NCBI RefSeq assembly: GCF_013414345.1 | Contig: NZ_CP058670.1 | Coordinates: forward strand, 2,356,001 to 2,420,000 | Reading direction: 5' to 3' | DNA: 64,000 bases | DNA from: Microcella indica | Lineage (GTDB): Bacteria; Actinomycetota; Actinomycetes; Actinomycetales; Microbacteriaceae | Shown: in pieces, positions 10,954-19,108 of the stretch | Numbering within the stretch: the stretch's first letter is position 1 | Layout of the letters: every line of letters starts with the position of its first letter | Translations under genes and position numbers: made by a program | The notes under the pieces: model-generated | Databases searched by the model: none | The model's input: only the letters and a program-made list of their open reading frames with translations | Told to the model about the DNA's origin: nothing

Positions 10954-11625
10954 CTACGGAGTGTGCGCCGGCATCTCGTCGAGCGTTCCCCCGGCCGCTG
11001 CCGCCGCCTCGAACAGCGGCAGGTGAGATTCGAGGGATGCCCGGCGCAGGTTGCCCAGCACCGTCACGAGTCGCGCATCATCGGCCTGGGCGAGCAGCTC
11101 GTCGTAGAGTGCGACGTTGCTGATCTCGCCCTCCGCCCACGCTTCGGCCGCCGCCTGCAGGTCGGTCGGTGCGACGACCTGCCCGATGTAGGGGTTCTCG
11201 GGAACCTCGATGCCGGCACGGTCGAGCTGGCGGGTCAGCGCGTCGATGTGCCGCAGCTCGCCCTCGAGGATCGTCGCGTACGGCTCGACCTCGCCGAACC
11301 GGTCGAGCACGGCGAGGTACGACGCTGCGGCGGCGTACTCCCCGACGGGCGACATCAGGGCGTCCCACGCGAGGGCAGCATCACTGTCGGGGTCGACGTC
11401 GGCGGGCAGGGCCGTCGCGGCGGGCGCCGTCGGCGCAGCGATGCCCGGGTCGGCTTCGGGGGCACTCGTGCTCGAGTCCGCGGGCGTGAGCGTCGCATCG
11501 CGGGCAGGCACGGCCTCGGGAGCGGGTGCGCAGCCGGCGAGGGTGAGGGCGACCACCAGGCCGAGCCCGACGGCACCCGTCCCGATGGCGAAGCGGACAG
11601 GGTGTGCAGTGCCTTCGAGCCTCAT
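10954..11625 (-). CDS. DUF2202 ferritin-like lipoprotein
   Basis: Exported lipoprotein of 223 residues. The N-terminus has a hydrophobic stretch ending in lipobox TLAGC (Cys32), then a Pro/Ala/Ser-rich linker to about residue 75. The C-terminal domain has the four-helix pattern of DUF2202, a ferritin-like family: ILEGELRHIDAL, EGEISNVALYDELL and RRASLESHLPLFEAA carry the Glu and His residues that could bind metal. A perfect palindrome of the CsoR type lies 30 bp before the start, so expression is probably copper- or persulphide-responsive. A metal-related role outside the membrane is inferred. Confidence 0.75.
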   Translation of the reverse strand: MRLEGTAHPVRFAIGTGAVGLGLVVALTLAGCAPAPEAVPARDATLTPADSSTSAPEADPGIAAPTAPAATALPADVDPDSDAALAWDALMSPVGEYAAAASYLAVLDRFGEVEPYATILEGELRHIDALTRQLDRAGIEVPENPYIGQVVAPTDLQAAAEAWAEGEISNVALYDELLAQADDARLVTVLGNLRRASLESHLPLFEAAAAAGGTLDEMPAHTP

Positions 11626-11654
11626 GGTGAGCTCCTTCCCGGAGAGCTCCCATA

Positions 11655-11670
11655 ATACCCCCGGGGGTAT
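11655..11670. promoter_or_regulatory. Perfect 16-bp palindrome, CsoR-family type operator
   Basis: ATACCCCCGGGGGTAT is self-complementary over all 16 bases. CsoR-family repressors (CsoR for copper, RcnR, CstR) bind sites of the form TACCC...GGGTA. It sits 30 bp upstream of the DUF2202 lipoprotein start. No CsoR gene is in the window. Confidence 0.7.
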
Positions 11671-11726
11671 GAACGCGCTGAGAGCCGCCCCTGACGACCC
11701 TGCGCGCGCCGAGTCGTGTGCGAGCG

Positions 11727-12782
11727 TCAGTCTTGCGTCTGGTGCTCGGCGCGCTGGCGGATGCGGCGCCCTTCCTCGATGGCCTCACGTTCTGCCTCGG
11801 CACGCTTCTCGATCATGGTGTCGTCGCGCGGGGGCAGCTGGATGACCTCCTCGGCCGGCAGGCCCGCCTGGAGCTCGCGCGCCCGCTCGAGCTCCGCGTC
11901 GACTTCGGCGCCGAACAGCAGCGCCATGTTGGCGAGCCACAGCCAGAGCAAGAACACGACGACGCCTCCCAGAGCGCCGTAGGTCGCCGAGTAGTTCGCG
12001 ACGTTCGACACGTAGAAGCCGAAGCCGAGCGACACGATGACGAGCGCCACGATCGCGATCGCCGCCCCAGGGCTCAACCAGCGGAATCTCGGCTGCCGCG
12101 CGTTGGGGGTCGCGTAGTAGAGCACCGCGACCATGAGCACGAGCAGCACGGCGAGCACGGGCCAGCGCGCGATGCTCCACGCCGTCTGCGCGGTCGCGCC
12201 GATGCCCAGCGCATCACCGATCGCCTGCGCGAGCGGCCCGGAGACGAGGAGGCCGACGACCATGACGACGATGATCGAGAGGCCGAGGAGCGTGATGAGC
12301 AGCTGCAGGGGCTTGAGCTTCCAGATCGGTCGCCCCTCCTCGATGCCGTAGATGCGGTTCATGGCCCGGCTGAACGCGGAGACGTACCCGGAGGCCGACC
12401 AGAGCGCGAGCAGCAGGCCGACCGCGAGGGCGAGGCCTGCGCCAGGCGAGGTGGCGAACTGCTCGATGGGCCCGCGCAGCACCTCGATGATCTGCTCAGG
12501 CGCCACAGCCCCTGCGATGTCGAGCACGGCGTCGGCCGACCGCGTGCCCTGCCCGACGAGCCCGAGAATCGAGAACACCGCGATGAGCGCGGGGAACAGC
12601 GCGAGCACCGAGAAGAAGGTCAGCGAGGCGGCGATGTCGAAGCTCTGGTGGGCGATGAACTCGCGCCCGGCGCGCTTCGCGACATACGTCGCGGTGCGCG
12701 GCCGCAGATCGGTCGGCGAGGAGGGCTTGCGCTTGTCATCGGGCTCGGGTGCGTCGTCGCGGCTGTCGGGATGCTCGTGCAT
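11727..12782 (-). CDS. YihY/BrkB family inner membrane protein
   Basis: Integral membrane protein of 351 residues with six hydrophobic segments between about 60 and 320 and charged tails on both sides. Family landmarks are FDIAASLTFFSVLALFPALIAVFS, SASGYVSAFSRAMNRIYG and YSATYGALGGVVVFLLWLW. The family was once annotated as ribonuclease BN; that assignment is not supported and the true function is unknown. The C-terminal tail is rich in Arg and Glu and probably cytosolic. ATG at 12782. Confidence 0.88.
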   Translation of the reverse strand: MHEHPDSRDDAPEPDDKRKPSSPTDLRPRTATYVAKRAGREFIAHQSFDIAASLTFFSVLALFPALIAVFSILGLVGQGTRSADAVLDIAGAVAPEQIIEVLRGPIEQFATSPGAGLALAVGLLLALWSASGYVSAFSRAMNRIYGIEEGRPIWKLKPLQLLITLLGLSIIVVMVVGLLVSGPLAQAIGDALGIGATAQTAWSIARWPVLAVLLVLMVAVLYYATPNARQPRFRWLSPGAAIAIVALVIVSLGFGFYVSNVANYSATYGALGGVVVFLLWLWLANMALLFGAEVDAELERARELQAGLPAEEVIQLPPRDDTMIEKRAEAEREAIEEGRRIRQRAEHQTQD

Positions 12783-12978
12783 GAGTCTCGGCTCCGATTC
12801 CTGTCGGGGTCGTGTCGGTGTTCATCGGAGCACGCCCACTGCGCGCGCACAGTCTTGCCGTGGCTGGCGCGCCCCACACCATCCAGTCAGACATGCGCGC
12901 ACCCATAACGCCAGGGTCTGGCGAGAGCACTCAGGGCGCGCTAGGGTGCGCGGCGCCACTCGCTCGGGGCGAGAACGC

Positions 12979-13006
12979 AGAAAACCCCGAACCTGCGAGG
13001 TTCGAG
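12979..13006 (-). terminator. Rho-independent terminator left of the tRNA-Ser element
   Basis: CGAACCT (12986-12992) pairs with AGGTTCG (12996-13002) around a GCG loop, flanked by further C/G pairs. On the minus strand it ends in a short T run (12979-12982). It lies just outside the truncated tRNA-Ser copy. I read it as the original terminator of tRNA-Ser, displaced 9 kb by the integrated element. Confidence 0.6.
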
Positions 13007-13031
13007 GGTCTCCACTGCCCTGCGGGCAAGA

Positions 13032-13055
13032 GCGGTGACGGTGGGATTTGAACCC
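13032..13055 (-). repeat. attL: 24-bp copy of the 3' end of tRNA-Ser(CGA)
   Basis: These 24 bases equal 22168-22191, the 3' acceptor and T-arm half of the intact tRNA-Ser(CGA), in the same orientation. The identity breaks at both edges, and no tRNA 5' part follows here. This is the footprint expected for integration into a tRNA 3' end by a tyrosine recombinase, whose stump lies at the other end. Confidence 0.82.
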
Positions 13056-13093
13056 CATGCCTGCCCGCCCGGATGCTGTTGTGCTGGTCAAAT

Positions 13094-13114
13094 CCCCCGG
13101 ATTTCCGGGGTTTT
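13094..13114 (+). terminator. Terminator hairpin interrupted in its T tract by ISL3
   Basis: CCCCGG (13095-13100) and CCGGGG (13105-13110) pair around ATTT and run into TTTT on the plus strand. The ISL3 copy entered exactly here: its 8-bp duplication GGTTTTGG includes the last stem bases and the T run. Confidence 0.5.
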
Positions 13115-13116
13115 GG

Positions 13117-14541
13117 GGCTCTTCGCAATCAAGCGGGTAGGTGGGGTCTGAATCCGCCGCTTTCGAGCAGGCTGCGGGCGATGTAGTTGCTGAGGTTGCG
13201 GAAGCCGAGCGCACTGCCGCGGAGGTGTTCGAGTCGGCCGTTGATCGCCTCGGTTGGACCGTTCGAGGTGCCGGGCAGGTCGAAATAGGCCAGCACGTCG
13301 CCGGCGCGGCGATGCAGGGTGCGGCCGAGCTTGCCCAGCTCGACGAGGACTTCGGGAACGCCGTGACGCAGCGAGTCGATCACCGCTTGCAGGGCTCGGC
13401 GCCCGGCGGCTCGGTCGGGGTGCCGGTAGGCGGCGACGATGCTCTGGTAGACGGCCCAGGTGGTCTCGACCTCGACATGCTCGTCGATGGCGAACACCGC
13501 CTCGATGCGGGCGCGCTGTCGGTCGGTGAGGAACGCTTCCCCGGTGTGCAGGGCGCGGCGAACACCATAGAGCGGATCGCCGGCGTGGCCGCGGTGGCCG
13601 AGGGTGTGCTGTTGGACGCGTTGCCGGGTGCGGTCGAGGGCGTCGCCGGCGAGCTGGACGACGTGGAACGGGTCCATCACCTCGATCGCGTCGGGGAGGG
13701 CTTCGGCGGCGGCGGTCTTGAAGCCGGTGAACCCATCCATCGCGACCACCTCGATCCCGGCCCGGAACGCCGGGGACTGCTGCTCGAGCCAGGTCTTGAA
13801 CACCGGCTTCGATCGGCCCTCGACCATGTCCAGCAGCCGCGCCGGACCCGTCCCGTCACGCACCGGGGTCAGGTCGATGACCACGGTCACGTAGCGGTCC
13901 CCGAACCTCGTGTGCCGCCAGACGTGTTCATCGACACCGATCACGGTGACCCCATCGAAGCGGGCCGGATCGCCGATCAGCCTCCGACGGCCTTCCTCCA
14001 AAACAGCACTGTTGGCCGTGTGCCAGGACACCCCGAGCCGAGCTGCGACTCGGCTGATCGTGAGATGGTCCACGACGAGCGCGGTGAGCGCCCAGGTGAG
14101 CGCTCCACGGGACAGCTTCGACCTCGGCTCAGCCGCCGCGGTGCTGTCCTGCCGCCACGACCTGCCGCATCCCGAGCACCGGTAGCGGCGCACCCGCACC
14201 AGCAACGTCGTCGGCCGCTCGCCGAACGGGACATGCGCGAGCCGTCTCGCCTCGGTGCCGCGCGAGACACCCTCCGCCCCGCACCACCGGCACCACTGGT
14301 CCGGCTCCACGATCCGGCACTCCAACACCGCCCGATGTGCCTCGATCCGCTGCCCGGCGACCACGAGTCCGAGCTCCTCGAGACGGCAGAAGACAGTCAG
14401 ATCGGCGGGGTCGAAGGTAGCGTTGAGCACGTCGAGGTCTTTCTCGGATGGTGAGCCTGAAGAACTTCCATCCTGGAAGACCTCGACCCTGTCTCCAGAC
14501 CCCGACGCGCTACCGACCTACCCCCTCAACTGCGAAGAGCC
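13117..14541 (-). mobile_element. ISL3-family insertion sequence, copy 1 (intact)
   Basis: 1425 bp with terminal inverted repeats starting GGCTCTTCGCA at both ends; the inner parts of the repeats are similar but not identical. It is flanked by a perfect 8-bp target duplication GGTTTTGG (13109-13116 and 14542-14549), the size known for ISL3. It contains one complete transposase gene. A second, nearly identical but opposite copy lies at 51395-52815. Confidence 0.95.
13129..14430 (-). CDS. ISL3-family transposase
   Basis: DDE transposase of 433 residues, full length for ISL3. The N-terminal zinc-binding part shows CRIVEPDQWCRWCG and later RYRCSGCGRSW. A helix-turn-helix-like segment (LTISRVAARLGVSWHTANS) follows at about 120-140. 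Catalytic acidic residues are in GVDEHVW, AMDGFTGFKTAA and, near the end, GPTEAINGRLEHLRGSALGFRN. The start is GTG at 14430 (MLNATFDPADL). Both frame and ends are intact, so this copy may be active and could mobilise the defective copy 2. Confidence 0.93.
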   Translation of the reverse strand: MLNATFDPADLTVFCRLEELGLVVAGQRIEAHRAVLECRIVEPDQWCRWCGAEGVSRGTEARRLAHVPFGERPTTLLVRVRRYRCSGCGRSWRQDSTAAAEPRSKLSRGALTWALTALVVDHLTISRVAARLGVSWHTANSAVLEEGRRRLIGDPARFDGVTVIGVDEHVWRHTRFGDRYVTVVIDLTPVRDGTGPARLLDMVEGRSKPVFKTWLEQQSPAFRAGIEVVAMDGFTGFKTAAAEALPDAIEVMDPFHVVQLAGDALDRTRQRVQQHTLGHRGHAGDPLYGVRRALHTGEAFLTDRQRARIEAVFAIDEHVEVETTWAVYQSIVAAYRHPDRAAGRRALQAVIDSLRHGVPEVLVELGKLGRTLHRRAGDVLAYFDLPGTSNGPTEAINGRLEHLRGSALGFRNLSNYIARSLLESGGFRPHLPA

Positions 14542-14744
14542 GGTTTTGGGGTCACGTTCGGTTACCGCAGACACCTTCGATTGTGCACGCTTGTGGGTTT
14601 TTTGTGGGGCAATAGGGCTGCGGCTCCCTCACGGCTACAGTCTGCGAGGCGGTGTCCACAAGCCCGCATTGGTCATGGCGTATCGCGTCTTACCTCGGTA
14701 GAATGGAGTCACGACGAGCCGGCTACCGGAGCGTTGTTCGCCTG

Positions 14745-14767
14745 GAACCCTGCCTTGTGCAGGGTTT
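14745..14767 (-). terminator. Hairpin directly after the DUF3800 gene
   Basis: AACCCTGC (14746-14753) pairs perfectly with GCAGGGTT (14759-14766) around a 5-nt loop, just downstream of the DUF3800 stop. No long T tract follows. The rest of 14550-14774 shows no gene. Confidence 0.45.
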
Positions 14768-14774
14768 CAGTGCT

Positions 14775-15479
14775 TTACGGGTCCCATCGGCGGCAGCGCG
14801 GCTTCAGCGGAGCGACGTCTGCCCACAACGCCCGTGCAGTTCGTTCAGCCTTCGGGCCGGAAGACTTGTGCGCGTCGAGGCGCCTGTATAGGTACGCGAT
14901 CAAGTCCGCAGCTTGCAGGCCAGGAGACTCGACGGACCGGCCGAACGTGATTGGGAACTGAACGTGCTGTAGCTTGCTCGGCTTGTAGCCGCCAGTGGTG
15001 ACGGTCTGGTAGGCCGCCATCCGACGCGCGTGATCTTCTTGATCGGGGACTTCGTCGGCGATGACAAGGACCTCTTCCCTAGTGAGTCGTGCGTGACTGT
15101 TGAGCACTTCCAGTAGATGTCGAAGCACGACACGGTGTGGGGGTTCGGGGTAGCTGTATCTGGCGTTGAGGCGCGCGACGTCGACACCCTCGACGAAGGC
15201 GCGAGCTCGGGGAAGAGTGCCCATCTCCCGAAGTGCACGTGAGTAGATGGCGTGTGCTGCACGGTGCTTTCCACGTAGAGGCGACCACTCTTTGTCGCCC
15301 GACATGATCTCGTACCCGTGGAGTTCAGCGGAGTCGGGGTCGACGCCGAAACCTGCCGCGTATTCCAGGGCTCGGCGGTTGGCGGCCCTGAGGTCGAGGA
15401 GCTGCGACTCGTTGACGACGAACGCGGCGATGTAATAGCGGTCACGCGTATAGGACTCGTCAACGAAGGCAAACAACAC
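14775..15479 (-). CDS. DUF3800 domain protein
   Basis: Protein of 234 residues opening with LFAFVDESYTRDRYYIAAFVV, the DUF3800 hallmark (acidic VDES at the first strand). Later acidic motifs are VLVIADEVPDQEDHARRMAAY and SPGLQAADLIAYLYRR. The fold is thought to be RNase H-like, so a nuclease-type activity is possible, but none is established. Such genes are common on prophages and islands, as here. The start is GTG at 15479 with no clear ribosome site, so the message may be leaderless. Family fairly sure; role unknown. Confidence 0.75.
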   Translation of the reverse strand: MLFAFVDESYTRDRYYIAAFVVNESQLLDLRAANRRALEYAAGFGVDPDSAELHGYEIMSGDKEWSPLRGKHRAAHAIYSRALREMGTLPRARAFVEGVDVARLNARYSYPEPPHRVVLRHLLEVLNSHARLTREEVLVIADEVPDQEDHARRMAAYQTVTTGGYKPSKLQHVQFPITFGRSVESPGLQAADLIAYLYRRLDAHKSSGPKAERTARALWADVAPLKPRCRRWDP

Positions 15480-15574
15480 TCACACAGTCTGCCCGATCCG
15501 CCCGCCTGGCCCGCGTGAGGCGACCCCTCCCGGTCCTGTCAAGCGCGACGGTGTGACCGTTGGCCTCCGAGCAC

Positions 15575-15754
15575 CTACATGCCCATGCGTCGTCGTACGA
15601 TCTCGATCGCTTTTGCTCGCCCCGCCTCGACACCGATCTCGGCGGCTTCGTCAGGCATCCCTTCGTCGAAACGGGCACGATGGGAGGCATCCATCGCCGC
15701 GCGCAACGCCTCCGCGTACTCGGCATCGGTCAACTCGTATCGAATCTCTGTCAT
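15575..15754 (-). CDS. Small hypothetical protein (59 residues)
   Basis: ATG at 15754, stop at 15575. The product begins MTEIRYELTDAEYAEALRAAM and ends EIVRRRMGM; it is charged, Ala/Glu/Arg-rich and predicted helical, without membrane segment or Cys. I recognise no family. Codon use looks like real coding sequence (G/C at third positions). It lies between DUF3800 and the zinc-ribbon gene on the same strand, as part of the tRNA-Ser element cargo. Confidence 0.5.
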   Translation of the reverse strand: MTEIRYELTDAEYAEALRAAMDASHRARFDEGMPDEAAEIGVEAGRAKAIEIVRRRMGM

Positions 15755-15845
15755 GACGTCACACTACTTCGGTGCTCGAAGGCACAACGGAGCGGTCGAC
15801 GCGATCTTGCGGGCGCCCTGACCCCCTTGCGCAATGGGCGTCTGT

Positions 15846-16022
15846 CTAGACCTTCGCCGCGAGCGACGGATCTCCCGAGTTCGTCTCGCACTCCGGGTTA
15901 TCGCAGACTCGCTCGTCGATGTACGTAGGCGGGCCGAAACTGCGACCGCGACCGCGGTCGGGCGTGAGTACCACTCGGACGGGCTCGCCGCAGCTTGCAC
16001 AGTTTGGGGTCGGGTTAGTCAT
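15846..16022 (-). CDS. Small zinc-ribbon-like protein (58 residues)
   Basis: ATG at 16022. The product contains NCASCGEPVRVVLTP and later RVCDNPECETNSGD, i.e. two Cys pairs (CxxC and CxxxxC) that could hold one zinc ion. No other domain fits in this length. Such mini zinc-ribbons are frequent in actinobacterial accessory regions and bind nucleic acid or protein; nothing more specific can be said. The frame continues upstream but that part overlaps the TM2 gene on the other strand. Confidence 0.55.
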   Translation of the reverse strand: MTNPTPNCASCGEPVRVVLTPDRGRGRSFGPPTYIDERVCDNPECETNSGDPSLAAKV

Positions 16023-16139
16023 GAACTTGCCCATCTGTCGGGAGGGTTGTCCGATCAGACTAGGTCGATCTGATCGACCATCGAAAGGGTGCCCGGCGAG
16101 TTGAACCGCGCGTCGGTGCCCGATGCTAGGTTCGCTCAC

Positions 16140-16499
16140 ATGAGTGCAGCGCCTGGTTGGTACCCCGACCCCGAACAAGCGGCCACCCTCCGCTACTGGA
16201 CCGGTACCGTGTGGACGGAGCAACGTGCACCCGCCGCGGCCGCACCAGTCGCCACGCGCCCCACAAGAGAAACGTGGCTCGCGTACGTCCTTCTGATCTT
16301 TCTCGGCGGGTTCGGCGTTCACCGCTTCTACCTCGGAGACACCGCCGTGGGCGTCACGCTACTGCTCCTGACGATTATCGGATGGGCTACTGCCGCGTTC
16401 GCTATTGGGTTCTTGTTCGTCGGCGTTGTGTGGGTCTGGATCATCGTCGACTTGTTCCTTGTCCCCGGGCTTGTTCGACAAGCCAACAGCCGCCGCTAG
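16140..16499 (+). CDS. DUF2510-TM2 domain membrane protein
   Basis: Protein of 119 residues. Residues 5-30 (PGWYPDPEQAATLRYWTGTVWTEQ) are a DUF2510 motif. The rest is a TM2 domain: two hydrophobic helices with the signature GGFGVHRFYLGDTAVGV between them. The function of TM2 proteins in bacteria is unknown. ATG at 16140 follows an extended -10 sequence TGCTAGGTT by a few bases, so the message is probably leaderless. The stop is only 5 bp from the IS3 inverted repeat. Confidence 0.8.
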   Translation: MSAAPGWYPDPEQAATLRYWTGTVWTEQRAPAAAAPVATRPTRETWLAYVLLIFLGGFGVHRFYLGDTAVGVTLLLLTIIGWATAAFAIGFLFVGVVWVWIIVDLFLVPGLVRQANSRR

Positions 16500-16536
16500 G
16501 AAGGGGTCTGCTGCACGGATAGGTGACAGGTTGTAG

Positions 16537-17424
16537 TCACGCCGCCAGTGCGGCTGGCGTGCTCATGATGGCCTCGAACTCGACCGGGGTCAAACGGCCG
16601 AGAGCGGCTTGCCGGCGTCGCCGGTTGTAGGTGCGTTCGATCCAGGTGACGATCGCGATGCGCAGCTCGTCGCGGGTGGCCCAGGAGCGGCGGTTGAGGA
16701 CGTTCTTCTGCAACAGCGAGAAGAACGATTCCATCGCGGCGTTGTCTCCCGCAGCGCCGACTCTGCCCATCGATCCCACCATGCGGTGGCGGCTGATCGC
16801 TCGGAGGAATTTCCGGCTTCGAGATTGGCTGCCTCGGTCGCTGTGGATCACGCAGCCGGCGACGTCGCCGCGCATCTGAACGGCGTTCTCCAGCGCTCTG
16901 ACTGCCAAGCTCGACTTCATCCGTGAGTCGATCGAGTAGCCGACGATCTTGTTGGCGAACACGTCCTTGACCGCGCAGAGGTAGAGCTTGCCCTCACCGG
17001 TGCGATGTTCGGTGATGTCGGTCAGCCAGAGCCGGTTCGGGCCATCGGCGGTGAACTCATGCCGGATGCGTCCGGTCTCGTCCACGACCGCGCAAAGGTC
17101 GTCGTGGACTGGCGGGCCTGCCTTCTTGCCGTTCCTGCCGCGCTTCTTTCCGAACGCGCTCCACCAGCCGTTGTCGCGGCAGATCCGCCACGCCGTCCGA
17201 TCAGCCATCGACTCTCCGGCGTCGCGAGCTTCATCGGCCAGCAGCCGATGCCCGAATTCCGCGTCATCCTGGTGAGCATCGAACAGCGCGTTCGCGCGAT
17301 ACGCCTCCACCCGATCAGCGTTCGTGATCGGCTGCTTCAGCCATCGGTAGTAGGGCTGGCGGGAGAGCTTGAGAACCCGGCACGTCACCGTCACGGGTAT
17401 CCCGTCAGCGGCGAGCTCTGTCAC
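16537..17424 (-). CDS. IS3-family transposase OrfB (integrase core)
   Basis: Catalytic half of the IS3 transposase, 295 residues. The N-terminus carries the HTH_21-like segment (VTCRVLKLSRQPYYRWLKQPI). The DDE core shows LTDITEHRT, CVIHSDRGSQSRS and NAAMESFFSLLQKNVLN, with Glu seven residues before the Lys-equivalent. Its GTG at 17424 overlaps the OrfA stop (GTGA), and a GGGAAAAGG run lies just upstream, suitable for the programmed frameshift used by this family. Intact, but OrfA is broken, so fusion transposase cannot be made. Confidence 0.9.
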   Translation of the reverse strand: MTELAADGIPVTVTCRVLKLSRQPYYRWLKQPITNADRVEAYRANALFDAHQDDAEFGHRLLADEARDAGESMADRTAWRICRDNGWWSAFGKKRGRNGKKAGPPVHDDLCAVVDETGRIRHEFTADGPNRLWLTDITEHRTGEGKLYLCAVKDVFANKIVGYSIDSRMKSSLAVRALENAVQMRGDVAGCVIHSDRGSQSRSRKFLRAISRHRMVGSMGRVGAAGDNAAMESFFSLLQKNVLNRRSWATRDELRIAIVTWIERTYNRRRRQAALGRLTPVEFEAIMSTPAALAA

Positions 17425-17699
17425 GAGCGGGTAGAACCTTTTCCCGGCAGATGGGCCTGCCCCAAATACGCCGCCGCGCGGCGCAGCACCTCGACCTCCT
17501 GCTCGAGCAGCCGATTACGCTGACGCAGCTCCCGCAACTCGGCATCACGATCGCCCGGAGACAGCGCCCCCGACTCGGCAGCCTGCCGGGTAGCGCGGGA
17601 GCGGGCGAGCCACTTCGTGAGCGTCATCGGGTGAACCCCGAAATCGTTCGCGATCTGCTCGACCGTCACTCCCAGTTCGCGATTCTCCGCGACGCGCAC

Positions 17700-19108
17700 G
17701 GTCAAGTCCCTGGAAGTGGTGTAACGGCTGATCCTTCGCTTTAGGCGCTGAGAGGGATGAAGGTGTCGGCGACCACCTCGTCTCCGTTGTTGGGCAGCAC
17801 CCGCATGCGGGAGCGTGCCAGGACCTCCAGGCCCAAGTAGCGGCGCCCCTCTGCCCACTCATCGGTCTGCTCGGCCAGAACGCCGCCGACCAGGCGGATG
17901 ACGCTGTCGCGGTTGGGGAAGATGCCCACGGAGTCGGTGCGGCGGCGGATCTCGCGGTTGAGGCGCTCGTTGGGATTGTTCGACCAGATCTGCGACCAGA
18001 CATCTTTGGGGAACTCGGTGAAGGCGAGAATGTCGGCCCGAGCGGTATCGAGGTGCTCGGCGACCGCGGGGAGCTTCTCGGCGACGTAATCCAGGGTCCG
18101 ATCGAACTGGGCGTGGACGTCGGAGGCGGTGGGCTGGTCATAGACGGAGTGCAGCATCGCCTTCACCGCCGGCCACATGCTCTTCGGGGTCACGCTCATC
18201 AGGTTCGCCGCGTAGTGGGTGCGGCAGCGTTGCCAGGTGGCGCCGGGCAGGTTCGCTGCGATCGCGTCCTTTAAGCCGGCGTGCGCGTCACTGGTGACGA
18301 GCTGCACGCCGGTGAGCCCGCGGGCGACGAGGTCGGCGAAGAACGCATTCCACGCCGACCCGGTCTCGCTCGTGGCCGTCTGCAGGCCGAGGACTTCCCG
18401 GCGGCCGTCGCCGTTGACCCCGGTGGCGATCAGCACGACCGTGTTCACCACCCGGCCGCCCTCGCGAACCTTCATCGTGAGAGCGTCGGCAGCCACGAAC
18501 GTGAACGGGCCCGCCTCGACCAAAGACCGGTGCCGGAAGTCGGCAACCTGCTCGTCGAGCTCGGCAGCCATCCGCGAGACCTGCGACTTCGATAGAGCGT
18601 TGATGCCGAGAGTCTTCACCAGCTTGTCCATCCGCCGGGTGCTCACCCCGGCGAGGTAGCAGTCGGCAATCACGGTGATCAGAGCCGCCTCGGAGCGTTT
18701 CCTGCGCTCCAGCAGCCACTCCGGAAAGTAGGTGCCCGATCGTAGTTTCGGGATCGCGACATCGATCGTGCCGATGCGAGTGTCCAGGTCACGGTGCCGG
18801 TAGCCGTTGCGGTGCGTCACCCGATCAGGGCTGGGCTTGCCCCACTCGGCGCCGACCACAGCGTCGGCATCAGCGGACAGCAGGGCGTTGATCATGGTCT
18901 GCAGCAAATGCCTCATCAAATCCGGCGACGCCTCCGAGAGGGCTTCACCCAGAACGGTCGCAGGGTCGACAATGTGTGGAGCGGTCATCGTGTTGATGCC
19001 TTTCGAGTGGAGGTAAGAGACTTCTCGAAGGATCACACGGTGACCGCGTCCACGTCAGCAACGACGTGCGCGACCACCGTGCGTTACACCACTATGTGGG
19101 ACTCCACT
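17700..19108 (-). mobile_element. IS256-family insertion sequence nested in the IS3 element
   Basis: 1409 bp with imperfect 27-bp terminal repeats: the right end begins AGTGGAGTCCC on the minus strand, the left end GGTCAAGTCCC on the plus strand, and both continue to GTGGTGTAACG. It is flanked by an 8-bp duplication ACGCGCAC (17692-17699 and 19109-19116), the size expected for IS256. It must have arrived after the IS3 copy. Confidence 0.9.
17741..18988 (-). CDS. IS256-family (mutator-type) transposase
   Basis: DDE transposase of 415 residues from ATG 18988 (MTAPHIVDPATVLGEAL); an in-frame start at 19036 also exists but is unlike the family N-terminus. GAAAGG precedes the chosen start. Visible landmarks are VGAEWGKPSPDRVTHRNGYR, FVAADALTMKV (first Asp), LVTSDAHAGLKDAI (second Asp), WQRCRTHYAANL and SNNPNERLNREIRRRTDSVGIFPN (Glu region). 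The gene is complete and may be active. The C-terminus ends close to the left inverted repeat. Confidence 0.92.
   Translation of the reverse strand: MTAPHIVDPATVLGEALSEASPDLMRHLLQTMINALLSADADAVVGAEWGKPSPDRVTHRNGYRHRDLDTRIGTIDVAIPKLRSGTYFPEWLLERRKRSEAALITVIADCYLAGVSTRRMDKLVKTLGINALSKSQVSRMAAELDEQVADFRHRSLVEAGPFTFVAADALTMKVREGGRVVNTVVLIATGVNGDGRREVLGLQTATSETGSAWNAFFADLVARGLTGVQLVTSDAHAGLKDAIAANLPGATWQRCRTHYAANLMSVTPKSMWPAVKAMLHSVYDQPTASDVHAQFDRTLDYVAEKLPAVAEHLDTARADILAFTEFPKDVWSQIWSNNPNERLNREIRRRTDSVGIFPNRDSVIRLVGGVLAEQTDEWAEGRRYLGLEVLARSRMRVLPNNGDEVVADTFIPLSA

Noticed and set aside
13032-13056. A second tRNA-Ser gene
   Set aside because: Only the 3' 24 bases match; there is no anticodon arm or 5' half, so it is an attachment site remnant.
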